DNA from: Enterococcus cecorum
GTDB taxonomy: Bacteria > Bacillota > Bacilli > Lactobacillales > Enterococcaceae
Length of the DNA: 60,972 nt
Direction: 5' to 3'
Assembly: GCF_023221775.1 (NCBI RefSeq)
Contig: NZ_JAKUDS010000013.1
Coordinates: 1-60,972 of the forward strand
In this document: positions 17,117 through 26,293 of the stretch, one piece after another
How the letters are laid out: each line of letters starts with the position of its first letter
Position numbering within the stretch: the stretch's first letter is position 1
The notes under the pieces: model-generated
What the model was told of the DNA's origin: nothing
The model's database searches: none
Seen by the model: the letters and a program-made list of their open reading frames with translations, nothing else
Made by a program: the position numbers and the translations under genes

Positions 17117-17491
17117 ATGATTCGCAGAGGAGACTTATTTTTTGCGGATTTATCCCCTGTTACGGGCTCTGAACAAGGTGGGGTGCGCCCAGTCGTGATT
17201 TTGCAAAATGATACGGGTAATTTTCATAGTCCAACGGTCATTGTAGCAGCCATTACTGCGAAAACTTCGAAATGTAAATTACCGACACATGTAGAAATCA
17301 CTTCTCATGCGGATAACCTAGACCGCGATTCAGTTGTCTTAACAGAACAAATTCGCACCATAGATAAATGTCGCCTGAAAGAAAAAATTGGTTCCTTAGA
17401 TGTCAAACAAATGCAGCAAGTCGATTATGCCCTAAAAATCAGCTTAGGACTCATCCCTTGCCACGCATGCAAAACCAAAGAAAAACAATAA
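17117..17491 (+). CDS. mazF: MazF/PemK-type endoribonuclease
   Basis: 124 residues, slightly longer than B. subtilis NdoA (MazF). The N-terminal [21 protein letters not shown] and RPVVIL blocks carry the RNA-binding loop, and ITAKTSK the catalytic Thr/Arg region. MazF toxins cut mRNA at short specific sites. Bacillales have the antitoxin gene between alr and mazF, but here only three bases separate them and no antitoxin reading frame follows. The C-terminus has CxxC (PCHACK). It may be controlled by an antitoxin encoded elsewhere or have reduced toxicity. Confidence 0.92.
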   Translation: MIRRGDLFFADLSPVTGSEQGGVRPVVILQNDTGNFHSPTVIVAAITAKTSKCKLPTHVEITSHADNLDRDSVVLTEQIRTIDKCRLKEKIGSLDVKQMQQVDYALKISLGLIPCHACKTKEKQ

Positions 17492-17502
17492 CAGGCTAGT
17501 AG

Positions 17503-17632
17503 AATAAAGGTCGTAAATCGGCTTGGTCAGCCACGAGCGGATAAGTTTGTCCAGAACGTCGGGAAAGTCCGAAAAGAAAAGACTTTCCCAGACGGGCTGG
17601 CTTATACGCAAAGTGGCTAGTCGATTTACGCC
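17503..17632 (+). repeat. Hairpin repeat unit, variant type I
   Basis: Head AATAAAGGTCGTAAATCGGC. The unit folds on itself: GTAAATCG (17513-17520) with CGATTTAC (17622-17629), then CAGCCAC/GTGGCTAG, GGATAAG/CTTAT, and the apical GGGAAAGTC/GACTTTCCC. Same architecture as 29551-29684 but with different arm sequences, so base changes have been matched on both sides. Confidence 0.8.
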
Positions 17633-17635
17633 GTC

Positions 17636-17766
17636 AATAAAGGTCGTGAAGCAGCTTGCTCAGACATGAAGAAATTCGTGTGCTTACCTCCCGCTGAGAA
17701 AATCGGATGAAAGGAGATTTTCACAAGCGGGAGGGCGAATTTCACAATGTCTAGCTGCTGAACGCC
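17636..17766 (+). repeat. Hairpin repeat unit, type II
   Basis: Head AATAAAGGTCGTGAAGCAGC. Arms: GCAGCT/AGCTGC, CAGACAT/ATGTCT, GAAATTCG/CGAATTTC, CTCCCGCT/AGCGGGAG, GAAAATC/GATTTTC, with a GGATGAAAGGA loop. The unit at 29687-29819 is about 95 percent identical by eye. Confidence 0.85.
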
Positions 17767-17773
17767 GTGGATA

Positions 17774-17803
17774 AGAAAAAAGGATGTGAGGCGGGTCGGT
17801 TTC
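17774..17803 (+). repeat. Head fragment of a type I hairpin repeat
   Basis: AAAAAAGGATGTGAGGCGGG then unrelated sequence. It is the third head in this array (17503-17803). Confidence 0.65.
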
Positions 17804-17821
17804 CATCCACAAAAAATATGT

Positions 17822-17870
17822 AAAAAGCATCTGTATTACGTTGTGGATAGCGCGATACGGATGCTTTTTT
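17822..17870. terminator. Bidirectional terminator between the repeat array and the ABC ATPase gene
   Basis: AAAAAGCATC-GTAT pairs with ATAC-GATGCTTTTTT. Good T runs on both strands. Confidence 0.85.
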
Positions 17871-17872
17871 GA

Positions 17873-18655
17873 TTAATCAAATTTTGGATAAATAGCTACA
17901 CGATTTTCCTGAATGGGAATAATTTGAATCGCTTGCTCATAAAAGTTTTGTAAGTTATCGGGTTGCATCAATAAATCAAGCGGACCTTGGGCAAAAATTC
18001 GACCTTGTTTGAGCATCAATAATTGATTTAAACTAGCAGGTAATTCATCAATATGATGGGTAACAAAAAGCAAAGTAGGTGCCTCTGGGGTTTCCATTAA
18101 TTGATTGATAAAACCTAAAAATTGTTCTTTCGCAAATAAATCCAAGCCATTGCACGGTTCGTCTAAAATCAAAAGTTCAGGTTTACTGATTAAGGCACGG
18201 GCGATTAAAACAATTTGCTTTTCACCTTGAGAAAGTACTTGAAATGGTTTGCCGATTAAATGTTGGGCATGCAATTTAACTAAAATTTCTTTTGCCTGTT
18301 CCAATTCGCTTTTCTTATATTCTTGATAAATGCCAAAGCTTGCAAATTTTCCAGATAAGACAATTTTTTCAGCACTTTCATATTGAGGGAGGCGTGTTTG
18401 CATGTGATTGGCAATCCAACCAATTCTCTTGTTTAATTCAGGAATAGAAGTATGACCAAATGTTTGACCAAGTACGGTTAATTTGCCAGTTGTCGGCCAA
18501 AGATTTCCAGTAATTAATTGTAAGAGTAGTGATTTTCCGGCACCGTTGAGACCCAAAATCCCCCAATGCTCGCCTTTTTTGATTTGCCAATTGATATCTT
18601 GGAGTAAAGTCAGTTGATTTCGAATTAAAGAAACATCTTCAAAAGATAAAATCAT
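17873..18655 (-). CDS. ABC transporter ATP-binding protein
   Basis: 260 residues from the ATG at 18655 (complement); a GTG four codons earlier leaves no room for an SD. Walker A GLNGAGKS (35-42), signature LSQGEKQ, Walker B LLILDEPCNGLD and the H-loop FVTHHIDEL are intact. Similarity is to stand-alone ATPases of the YlmA/ModF kind. No permease is adjacent, so the transported substrate, if any, is unknown. Monocistronic and convergent with mazF. Confidence 0.87.
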   Translation of the reverse strand: MILSFEDVSLIRNQLTLLQDINWQIKKGEHWGILGLNGAGKSLLLQLITGNLWPTTGKLTVLGQTFGHTSIPELNKRIGWIANHMQTRLPQYESAEKIVLSGKFASFGIYQEYKKSELEQAKEILVKLHAQHLIGKPFQVLSQGEKQIVLIARALISKPELLILDEPCNGLDLFAKEQFLGFINQLMETPEAPTLLFVTHHIDELPASLNQLLMLKQGRIFAQGPLDLLMQPDNLQNFYEQAIQIIPIQENRVAIYPKFD

Positions 18656-18751
18656 GTGACCACACACCTTTCTATTTTTCTTCCTTTTATATTCTTAAAT
18701 TATAGCGCAAGAAAAAGAAATTGCAACGGTAGTAAAACTTATGGATATAGA

Positions 18752-18779
18752 TTGAAAACGATTTAAATTACGCTATAAT
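18752..18779 (+). promoter_or_regulatory. Promoter of the 102-residue gene
   Basis: TTGAAA, a 16-base spacer and perfect TATAAT (18774-18779). Confidence 0.65.
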
Positions 18780-18802
18780 AAAGATAATGAAAGGGTGGTT
18801 GT

Positions 18803-19111
18803 ATGATGGAATTGTGGCAAACCTTATTGAGTAAATGGCGTTTAGGCGAAAAAGTGCATCAAGGGATTACTTATCGCTTGGTGAGCAAGTCTTATAATCA
18901 GTATGAGTTAAGTAAAATTATCATTGGTCCATGTGGGGAAAAGAATTATCATCCACGGATTATGATTGAAGAAGTGGATGGTCGACCTGTAGCACAGAGC
19001 TTAATTGATTATGAGATTACCCCAATTTTGAATCTAAAACGCGAAAATGATGAGGAACAGATTAATCAAGCTTTTGTGCAATTGATGGAAGAATTTATAG
19101 CCATTGCTTAA
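18803..19111 (+). CDS. Small conserved-looking protein of unknown function
   Basis: 102 residues, no signal peptide or membrane segment, acidic at the C-terminus. An SD (AAAGGGTGG) and strong promoter precede it and a terminator follows, so it is a genuine single-gene unit. I do not recognise a domain in it. Text such as GPCGEKNYHPRIMIEEVDG suggests a beta-rich fold. Confidence 0.7.
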   Translation: MMELWQTLLSKWRLGEKVHQGITYRLVSKSYNQYELSKIIIGPCGEKNYHPRIMIEEVDGRPVAQSLIDYEITPILNLKRENDEEQINQAFVQLMEEFIAIA

Positions 19112-19117
19112 AGTTTG

Positions 19118-19153
19118 GCACGTAGCGGTTTTTATAGGCGTTACGTGCTTTTT
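19118..19153 (+). terminator. Terminator after the 102-residue gene
   Basis: GCACGTAGCG pairs with CGTTACGTGC, then TTTTT. Confidence 0.85.
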
Positions 19154-19253
19154 AGGTTACAAAATTGTAAGGTTTGGTTAGATTGGTCGAAGGATTTCAA
19201 TAATGGAAGATGTTAGAATAGGATTATAGAAAGAGAGAAAGTAAGGTGGGAAA

Positions 19254-19461
19254 ATGAATACGCTATCTATTGCTTTGAGAAATGTTGTGAAAAGTATGCG
19301 CAGTTTCATTATTTATTTTATTTCTTTGTCTATTGGTATTTCTATGTTCTATGCTTTTAAAACTAAATAGCGTAATTTCAATTAGTGCCTTTGTTATAGG
19401 GCTACAGTTCATTTATTTGTTGCTTGCTTATAGTGTCAATCAAGTAGCGTTGAGAGATTGA
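19254..19461 (+). pseudogene. Collapsed remnant of a BceB-type ABC permease
   Basis: The ATG at 19254 opens MNTLSIALRNVVKSMRSFIIYF and a hydrophobic stretch up to a TAG at about 19369. This is the N-terminus of FtsX/BceB-type permeases, normally around 650 residues. In another frame, the remaining bases to the TGA at 19461 encode a hydrophobic helix followed by SVNQVALRD, like the C-terminal end of such a protein. The middle is gone. I read it as a large internal deletion plus frameshift. It sits just ahead of the Wadjet operon. Confidence 0.6.
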
Positions 19462-19473
19462 AGGAAAAGAAAG

Positions 19474-19511
19474 AAGACGAATGTTCATTTTAGAATTTCG
19501 TCTTTTTTTTT
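19474..19511 (+). terminator. Terminator after the permease remnant
   Basis: AAGACGAA pairs with TTCGTCTT followed by a long T run. Confidence 0.85.
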
Positions 19512-19636
19512 GACGCAAAAGACCAAAATTACGTATAGTAAAAAGTGGATAAAAGCTTGAATTTTAAGATAACGAAAAACCTAATAGGTATTTAGTTTTT
19601 TATTTATAAAAATACGGACTAAATGCCTTTGTTATA

Positions 19637-19645
19637 TGATATAAT
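19637..19645 (+). promoter_or_regulatory. Extended -10 promoter of the jet operon
   Basis: TGA-TATAAT (19637-19645) with only a weak -35, 26 bases before the chosen TTG start of jetA. Confidence 0.6.
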
Positions 19646-19670
19646 GATAACAAAAATGGAGGTGTTGATA

Positions 19671-21143
19671 TTGGAAAATAAAATATTACAAGCGAGCTAT
19701 TTAACAGCAGAGAACGTCGAACGCTACCGAGCGATGATGCGGATCTTTTATGTGCGCCAAAAAGAGTTACGTGGGATTCTTTTTCGTCCAGACGTCTTAG
19801 AACTGATGCAACAATACTATCAACCAGATTATTCGATGAAGGAATTAGAACAAGATATTGAGCAATTAGTATCTTGGGGAAATTTAATGAAACAACAAAT
19901 TATGGTTCAACCGAAAAGTATTGAAGAATATCTAAATAGCAATTTCCAATATCACATTTCTCCAGAGGGACAGTTATTTGAGGAATTAGCTGAAAAACTT
20001 ATCAATATCCAAAATGAAGTTCGAGGTGAATTGAATCAAAATGACTTCATGGAATTATATCACGAAGTTCAAGAATTCAATGCACAAAATGATGATGGGC
20101 AATTACTTTCATCATGGCAAAAAGTTATTGAGTCTTTTGAAAAAATCAGTAGCAATACAACAAATTACATTTCTTATATTAATAATAATGCGATAAATAC
20201 TCATTTGCAGCTAGAAAGTTTTATCATCTACAAAGATCAATTTGTAAGATATTTACAAGATTTTATCATAATTGTTCAAAACCTATATTATAAATTGCTG
20301 CATGAAATTGAGAGGATAGATCAAGAAAAATTTGTAGCCATTGCCAAAGCATCCTATGAAAAAAATCAGCTACGTTCCTTTGGTCAAAATGAAGAAACAG
20401 AAGAAGAAATGCTACAACGAATTAAAGGACAATATCAGGCATTGCTTTACTGGTTTAAAGATACGGAGGAAAAAGCGAGCACTTATCAAAATATGATGGA
20501 ACAAACCCAGATTATGATTGGTAAGATTACTGATTTTGCACGATATTATGGTTCGGAGTTAAAGCAATATCGTTCACGTAAAAAAGATTATTTAAAAATC
20601 GCTCAATGGTTCATGCAAGAAAGTGATTTAAAGCAAGCGCATATAATGTTTGCTGGAATTTTTGGATTGCAACATACCCGCCATTTTTACGTTCCTGAAA
20701 GTTTACAGTCAACGAGTAACCGCGATGATTTGCGCGATTTAGCACCTGCAGTTTTATCTTTAGGGACAAGAGGACGCGGTGCTCGCTCAGAAAGAAAATC
20801 TAAACCAGTAAAATTTGATTTAGAGCTACAAAAACAACAGCAAAAAGAATACCTTGAAAAACAAGAAGCACAAAAACAACAAGTCCTACAATACTTTGAT
20901 GGAAATAAACTGGATTTAAAAGCGGTAAAAGTTATGGATAAAAAGACCCGAGGAATTATTTTAAAATGGATTAGCCGTGGTTATTACAGTTCAAATCATT
21001 TATTACAAACAGAGTATGGTTTTATGGTTCGTTTGCATATTCAAAAAGAGGATTCAATTGTATTAAAAGGCGAAGATGGTGATTTACAGATGCCTCATAT
21101 TGTCATTGAAAGGATGGAAAGAAATGAATCAGGAAATCTTTAG
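19671..21143 (+). CDS. jetA: Wadjet defence protein JetA (type III-like)
   Basis: 490 residues from a TTG at 19671, preceded six bases upstream by GGAGGTG; the in-frame ATG at 19623 overlaps the promoter and cannot be the start. The N-terminus ENVERYRAMMRIFYVRQKELR matches the start of TIGR02677/DUF2397 proteins, the type III JetA. JetA is the kleisin-like subunit linking the SMC-like motor. The rest is mostly helical with a basic patch (RGRGARSERKSKP) at about 385. First of four overlapping genes; the stop overlaps jetB by 20 bases. Confidence 0.82.
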   Translation: MENKILQASYLTAENVERYRAMMRIFYVRQKELRGILFRPDVLELMQQYYQPDYSMKELEQDIEQLVSWGNLMKQQIMVQPKSIEEYLNSNFQYHISPEGQLFEELAEKLINIQNEVRGELNQNDFMELYHEVQEFNAQNDDGQLLSSWQKVIESFEKISSNTTNYISYINNNAINTHLQLESFIIYKDQFVRYLQDFIIIVQNLYYKLLHEIERIDQEKFVAIAKASYEKNQLRSFGQNEETEEEMLQRIKGQYQALLYWFKDTEEKASTYQNMMEQTQIMIGKITDFARYYGSELKQYRSRKKDYLKIAQWFMQESDLKQAHIMFAGIFGLQHTRHFYVPESLQSTSNRDDLRDLAPAVLSLGTRGRGARSERKSKPVKFDLELQKQQQKEYLEKQEAQKQQVLQYFDGNKLDLKAVKVMDKKTRGIILKWISRGYYSSNHLLQTEYGFMVRLHIQKEDSIVLKGEDGDLQMPHIVIERMERNESGNL

Positions 21144-22245
21144 TACTTGCTTAAATTTACTCTTTGAAAATTTTTGGATTGTAAAGACTACTCAACCTGA
21201 AGAATATCGTCTAATTAAACGTTATCGTAAAGAGTTAGACATTGAATTAAGAAAAAGATTTGGTTTGAGTTTACTAGTACGTCCTCAGTTTATTCAATTG
21301 TTCAGACGCCCGTTTCATCTACAAGAATGGATGGGGATTGAAGATTTTAAAGATGTAATGGATTATGTTTTGTTGATGCATGCGATGGCTTATATTGAAG
21401 AGCAAGAAACAAACGCTTATTTTCTACTGAATGAGTTGATTGAATCCATAGAAAGAGATCTACCAGAAGATTATCATTTAGAATGGACTAATTATCTTCA
21501 TCGGAAAAGTTTGGTTCGCGTGCTAAAAAAATTAATTGACTTGGCAATATTAGAAGTGATTCAAGGTGAAATAGAATTATTTGAACAAAATGAAGATCGT
21601 AATATTCTATACACGATTACTACTCAAAGTCGTTATTTACTTGGGAAAACGCCAGATGCATTTGTTAAGTATGAGGACTTTGATGATTTTTGGCAAGAGA
21701 TTCAAAATAATCAGTTAGAAGATTCAAATCAGGCGCTATTTACTCAGCTAATGTGCGAACCTGTTTTGTATCGTAATGCAGAAAATGAGCAAGATTTCAT
21801 CCGATTGCGCAATTATCAGTCGGTGTTTGCGCGTTTTGTAGAAGAAAAAACGGATTATCAATTCGAATTAACGAAAGATGTAGCGATGTTTACTTTGGAT
21901 AAAAGAGATAGCAGTCGCGATATTTTTCCAAGCCGTAAAGTGCTAGATGAAATTTTAGTCCAGCTACAAACGGTATTATTTGATCAAGAACAGCAAGTGG
22001 ATACTTATGGGGTAGGTTTATTTACAATGAGTCAATGGCAACTTGCAGCAGAAAAGTTAAAACACGATTATCAAACATTTTGGTCTAAGGAATATAAGGA
22101 ATTAAAGATTTCAGAGTTAGCCAATCGCTTGTTAGAAAGAGCGCAAGAGTTTCAAATGGTCAAAGTAGTAGATGGTGTCATTTATTTACAGCCGGTTTTA
22201 ACTAGAATGGTAGCAAAAATGGAGGATAAAAAAGATGAAAAATAA
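21124..22245 (+). CDS. jetB: Wadjet defence protein JetB (type III-like)
   Basis: 373 residues from the ATG at 21124, where the protein begins to look like the family. The text FWIVKTTQPEEYRLIKRYRKEL followed by RKRFGLSLLV fits the TIGR02678/DUF2398 pattern of type III JetB. JetB acts as a KITE-like winged-helix subunit with the kleisin JetA. Start overlaps jetA by 20 bases and the end overlaps jetC by 11, so the operon is translationally coupled. Confidence 0.8.
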   Translation: MNQEIFSTCLNLLFENFWIVKTTQPEEYRLIKRYRKELDIELRKRFGLSLLVRPQFIQLFRRPFHLQEWMGIEDFKDVMDYVLLMHAMAYIEEQETNAYFLLNELIESIERDLPEDYHLEWTNYLHRKSLVRVLKKLIDLAILEVIQGEIELFEQNEDRNILYTITTQSRYLLGKTPDAFVKYEDFDDFWQEIQNNQLEDSNQALFTQLMCEPVLYRNAENEQDFIRLRNYQSVFARFVEEKTDYQFELTKDVAMFTLDKRDSSRDIFPSRKVLDEILVQLQTVLFDQEQQVDTYGVGLFTMSQWQLAAEKLKHDYQTFWSKEYKELKISELANRLLERAQEFQMVKVVDGVIYLQPVLTRMVAKMEDKKDEK

Positions 22246-25200
22246 ATGGCAAATCAATCGTGTCGGATTACAAAATTTTTGGTACTACCAGGATCAAGTT
22301 TTTGAATTTGCGCAAGGAAAGCTTTTGTTGAGAGGTTCAAATGGTTCTGGAAAATCAGTGACTACTCAAAGTTTGTTACCACCATTATTAGACGGAATTA
22401 CCAGAGCAAACCGCCTAGATTCATTTGGCAGTACCTCTAGAAAAATTGAAGACTATCTATTAGGGGAAGAAGAAGTTTCAGGAAAAGACGAAGCTACTGG
22501 CTATTTGTTCATTGAATACAAAAAAGCAAATAGTGAAGAATATTTTACTAGTGGCATGGGTCTAAATTATAAACGCGGAGGACAATTGCGAAAATGGTTC
22601 TTTGCCATTGATGACCATAGTCGTATAGGAATTGATCTTAACTTATATCAATCTTCAGTTGATGGACGGATCTATTTATCACGATTGCAACTAAAGAATT
22701 TAATCGTGGATGGTAAACACGGTAAATTGTTTGATGATGCGAAAAGTTATCAATGTTATATCAATGACCGTATCTTTGGCTTTCAGTCGATGGAACAATA
22801 TAATGATTTAATACAATTGCTTATTCGTTTAAGAGCACCAAAGCTTTCTCGAGATTTTAAACCTTCTGTCATTTATGAAATTTTACAGTCATCATTACCA
22901 GTTTTGGACAGCGATACTTTATTACCGTTAACACAAACGATACAAAATATAGATGATAATCACGATCAATTGGATACTTTGATGGATGAAACAAAGCAAT
23001 TATCGCGGTTTTTACGTTATTATCAGCAATATCAAGAAGAATTAACTGCGCAAATTGCTCAAAATTGGTTAGAAAAAGATGCTATTGTTCAAGACATATC
23101 TGCTAAATTAACACAATTAAAGCAAAGTATAGATAGTCTAAATAAAGAAGTCATCCAAAAAGAAAAGCAGCTTCAAGAATTAAAAGCAAGACAACCCGTT
23201 CTTGAAAATACAGTTAGCGAGTTAAAAAATCATGAAGGCTTTCAATTGCTACAACGTGGCAAAGAGTTACAAGAAGATTTAAATAAGGTGCTTAAAAGAT
23301 TACAAGAAATAGAAAAGCAATTGCATCAAAAGCTTGAAAAGAAGCAAGATACTGGGAGAAAAATTGATGAATTGCAGACAACTATTTATCAAACAGAAAA
23401 AGAGCTAAATAATTATCTAGAAAGTGCTAGTCAGTATGTTGAAGAACTGTCATTTGAGTATATCCATCAAAATATTCGTATCAAACTATCTGAAAAATTA
23501 ACTCGTGATGATGAGCAATACTTAAAAACAGAAATTGCTAAAAAAGAACAATTTATTCAAGAAATTATTCAACAAATGAGAAATTTAAGTAAGTTGGTGA
23601 TTGAAGAAAAAGAAAAGAGTAGCGAATTAGCAGAATTACAACAAATATTGGATGAATTAAAACGTGATCAAGGTCAATGGCAGCAAGGGTTTATTGATGA
23701 AGTACAGAAATGGAAAGAACAAATCAATGCGTGGCGTGCTAAAAGTCCAGTTCTAATTGAAGATGAAGTGATTCAACAAGTGTATTATCAATTAGACCAA
23801 ATTCAAGTTACAGATGAATTTGTTGCTGAATTATTTCTTTTGCCGCTAAAAAATGTATTTGAACAAGCTAATGAACAACTACTGCATCGGATTCAAACAA
23901 CCAATGTGTGCATCGAGCAAAATACGCGTCATTTACAAGGATTAGAAGCGGAGATAGAGGCTTGGAAAAATGAACGTGATCCGATTCCTACCCGTTCAAC
24001 AATTCGCCAAGAGAACAGAAATCGTCTAAATGAAAAACAAAAGCAATATGCCTTCTTTGAATTAATCGATTTTAAAGCAGATATTACTGATGAGCAAAAG
24101 AATATCTTAGAGGGAACATTGTATAGTTCAGGTCTGTTGGATGCATTAGTGTCAACAGAAAAATTAGATTTAGCAGATGATATTCAGATTGTGGCAAATC
24201 CGCAATTATTGTGTTCAACATTGGCAGATTATTGTGAAGTTGCCACAGAAACCCCTAGAGAATTAGTTGAACTTGTAGCAGAATTTTTACAAACCATTTT
24301 AGTTGATGAGTATAAAGAGGGTTGTCCGGCGATATATCTAGATGGTCATTTTGAATTAGCGGGTATTTCTGGAAAAATGAATCCTGATTATCAAGCAAGT
24401 TTTATTGGTAAATTGAGTCGCGAGAGGTATCGTCAACAAAAAATTACAGAATTAACAGAAGAGGTTAATCAATTAGCAACAGCAATAACAGCTCTTCAAC
24501 AGCAATTAGAGACGTATCGGCTTGAGCAATCACGCCAAAAAGAGTATATTTCTCTAATTCCAGATACAGAACAAATTAGAGAAACAATGAGACAATATCG
24601 TTCGGTTAGTGAAAAAATCAATATACGTACAGAAGAAATTCAACGGAAAAATCAGGTTTACCTTGCCTTAAAACAGAAAATTGCTGATGTCAAGCGAGAA
24701 ATTATGTTACAGACGCAAAAAGAAAGAATTACGCCAAAGTTAGAGAGTTATGAAGAAGCCTTGACGTTTTTGAAAAATTATCAAGCGGATATGCAAGCAT
24801 GCTTTAGACAATATGATCAGCTGCATGTCCAGAAGAATCATGAAGAGGAGCTATCTCAGCAGTTAGCGGACATTCATCAAGATATTTCGATTATTGAACA
24901 AAATAATCAGCAATATCTACAAGAAGAAAATACCTTGCAGCAACAACTAACTGAAAATTTAGCTCAACAAAAGTTACAAAACTTATCAGAAATCAATCAA
25001 CGGATTAGCGAAAAAGAAAAGGAATTAGCTGAGGTAAAAGAAAAAATTGAAGAAACACAAAATCAAAAAGAGAAGCAAAATACGCAATTGGCTATAGAAA
25101 AATCTCAGTATTTACAACAAAAAGAAAATTATGAGCACTTAGAACCAGTGAGCATTCTATGGAAAAAGCTAATTCAAACACATTTGCAAATTGAAGATAT

Positions 25201-26293
25201 AGAAAGATTGCAACTGGAAGCTAAAAAAATAGCCCGTCCCAAAGATTTTGATATTCTATCCAAGAATGAAAGAAAATTAGAAGATGAATTTAGATACTTA
25301 GCTGACAATGTGCGCGAATATCAGCCAAAAATGAGTCGTGAAGTGGATGTTTCTACTGATTTAACACAAGAAGATGATTCGATACAGACTTTTAAAAACT
25401 ATTCTCAGAGATTAGTTGCAACTTTTAGATTGGACCAACAAAGTCTAGGACCAAACGAACTTTTATCATTTTTGGAAAATCAGATAGCCATTGTTAAAAA
25501 TACTTTAAAAGAGGATGATGAAAAGCTATTTAAACAAATTATATTTGACTCTGTTGGAAAAGTCCTCCGCGCATTAATTGAGCGTGCATTTATTTGGGTA
25601 GAAGAGATTGATCAATTGCTAAAGAGCCGTAAAAATTCTCAAGGACTCAAGCTCTCTTTACGTTTGAAAAATATAGGTGCTCAAAATGAACACGAATTAG
25701 GGACTAAAGATTTGATTGCTTTATTAAGAAAGGATCCGATTACGTTAAATGAATCAGATAGTAGACGCTTAGTCGAACACTTTCAATCAAAAATTCAAGA
25801 TGCTAAAGAATTGATTTCAGATGAGAGTGTAGATGGAAATTTATCGAGTGCTATTGCCGAAGTGTTGGATTATCGAAAATGGTTTACTTTTGAATTGCAA
25901 TTTAGACGTGCAAATGAAAATTATCCTTGGCGTCCATTATCTGACAATCAATTTAATATTTTTAGTGGTGGTGAAAAGGCAATCTCCATGTATTTGCCAC
26001 TGTTTGCGGCCGTTTATGCTCGTTATGAAGAGGCCGGTGATTACGCTCCGTATATTATTACATTGGATGAAGCATTTGCCGGTGTGGATGAGTTAAATAT
26101 TGAAGACCTATTTGCTACTTGCGAGGAGTTAGGTTTTAACTATATTTTCAATTCCCAAGCTTTATATGGAGAATATGCAAGTGTGACTGCTTTGGCGACT
26201 TATGAATTAATCCGTCCGCAAAATGCACCAGTCGTCTCAACTATTAAATATTTATGGAATGGGCATCAAAAGCAGGTGAGCGATATTGAATAA
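22235..26293 (+). CDS. jetC: Wadjet SMC/MukB-like ATPase JetC
   Basis: 1352 residues. The Walker A GSNGSGKS is at 34-41. Two long coiled-coil arms rich in Glu, Gln and Lys (about 250-560 and 740-990) flank a hinge-side block at about 590-720 with FFELIDFKADITDEQ and LYSSGLLDALV, close to the TIGR02680 consensus. The C-terminal head has the ABC signature FSGGEKAIS (about 1244) and Walker B YIITLDEAFAGVD (about 1275). The full ATPase set is intact. By family knowledge it extrudes loops on circular DNA and presents small plasmids to the nuclease JetD. An 8-base overlap couples it to jetD. Confidence 0.92.
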   Translation: MKNKWQINRVGLQNFWYYQDQVFEFAQGKLLLRGSNGSGKSVTTQSLLPPLLDGITRANRLDSFGSTSRKIEDYLLGEEEVSGKDEATGYLFIEYKKANSEEYFTSGMGLNYKRGGQLRKWFFAIDDHSRIGIDLNLYQSSVDGRIYLSRLQLKNLIVDGKHGKLFDDAKSYQCYINDRIFGFQSMEQYNDLIQLLIRLRAPKLSRDFKPSVIYEILQSSLPVLDSDTLLPLTQTIQNIDDNHDQLDTLMDETKQLSRFLRYYQQYQEELTAQIAQNWLEKDAIVQDISAKLTQLKQSIDSLNKEVIQKEKQLQELKARQPVLENTVSELKNHEGFQLLQRGKELQEDLNKVLKRLQEIEKQLHQKLEKKQDTGRKIDELQTTIYQTEKELNNYLESASQYVEELSFEYIHQNIRIKLSEKLTRDDEQYLKTEIAKKEQFIQEIIQQMRNLSKLVIEEKEKSSELAELQQILDELKRDQGQWQQGFIDEVQKWKEQINAWRAKSPVLIEDEVIQQVYYQLDQIQVTDEFVAELFLLPLKNVFEQANEQLLHRIQTTNVCIEQNTRHLQGLEAEIEAWKNERDPIPTRSTIRQENRNRLNEKQKQYAFFELIDFKADITDEQKNILEGTLYSSGLLDALVSTEKLDLADDIQIVANPQLLCSTLADYCEVATETPRELVELVAEFLQTILVDEYKEGCPAIYLDGHFELAGISGKMNPDYQASFIGKLSRERYRQQKITELTEEVNQLATAITALQQQLETYRLEQSRQKEYISLIPDTEQIRETMRQYRSVSEKINIRTEEIQRKNQVYLALKQKIADVKREIMLQTQKERITPKLESYEEALTFLKNYQADMQACFRQYDQLHVQKNHEEELSQQLADIHQDISIIEQNNQQYLQEENTLQQQLTENLAQQKLQNLSEINQRISEKEKELAEVKEKIEETQNQKEKQNTQLAIEKSQYLQQKENYEHLEPVSILWKKLIQTHLQIEDIERLQLEAKKIARPKDFDILSKNERKLEDEFRYLADNVREYQPKMSREVDVSTDLTQEDDSIQTFKNYSQRLVATFRLDQQSLGPNELLSFLENQIAIVKNTLKEDDEKLFKQIIFDSVGKVLRALIERAFIWVEEIDQLLKSRKNSQGLKLSLRLKNIGAQNEHELGTKDLIALLRKDPITLNESDSRRLVEHFQSKIQDAKELISDESVDGNLSSAIAEVLDYRKWFTFELQFRRANENYPWRPLSDNQFNIFSGGEKAISMYLPLFAAVYARYEEAGDYAPYIITLDEAFAGVDELNIEDLFATCEELGFNYIFNSQALYGEYASVTALATYELIRPQNAPVVSTIKYLWNGHQKQVSDIE

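Noticed and set aside
17503-17803. Insertion sequence or transposon with a gene
   Set aside because: No reading frame for a transposase exists in any repeat array; the units are noncoding hairpins.
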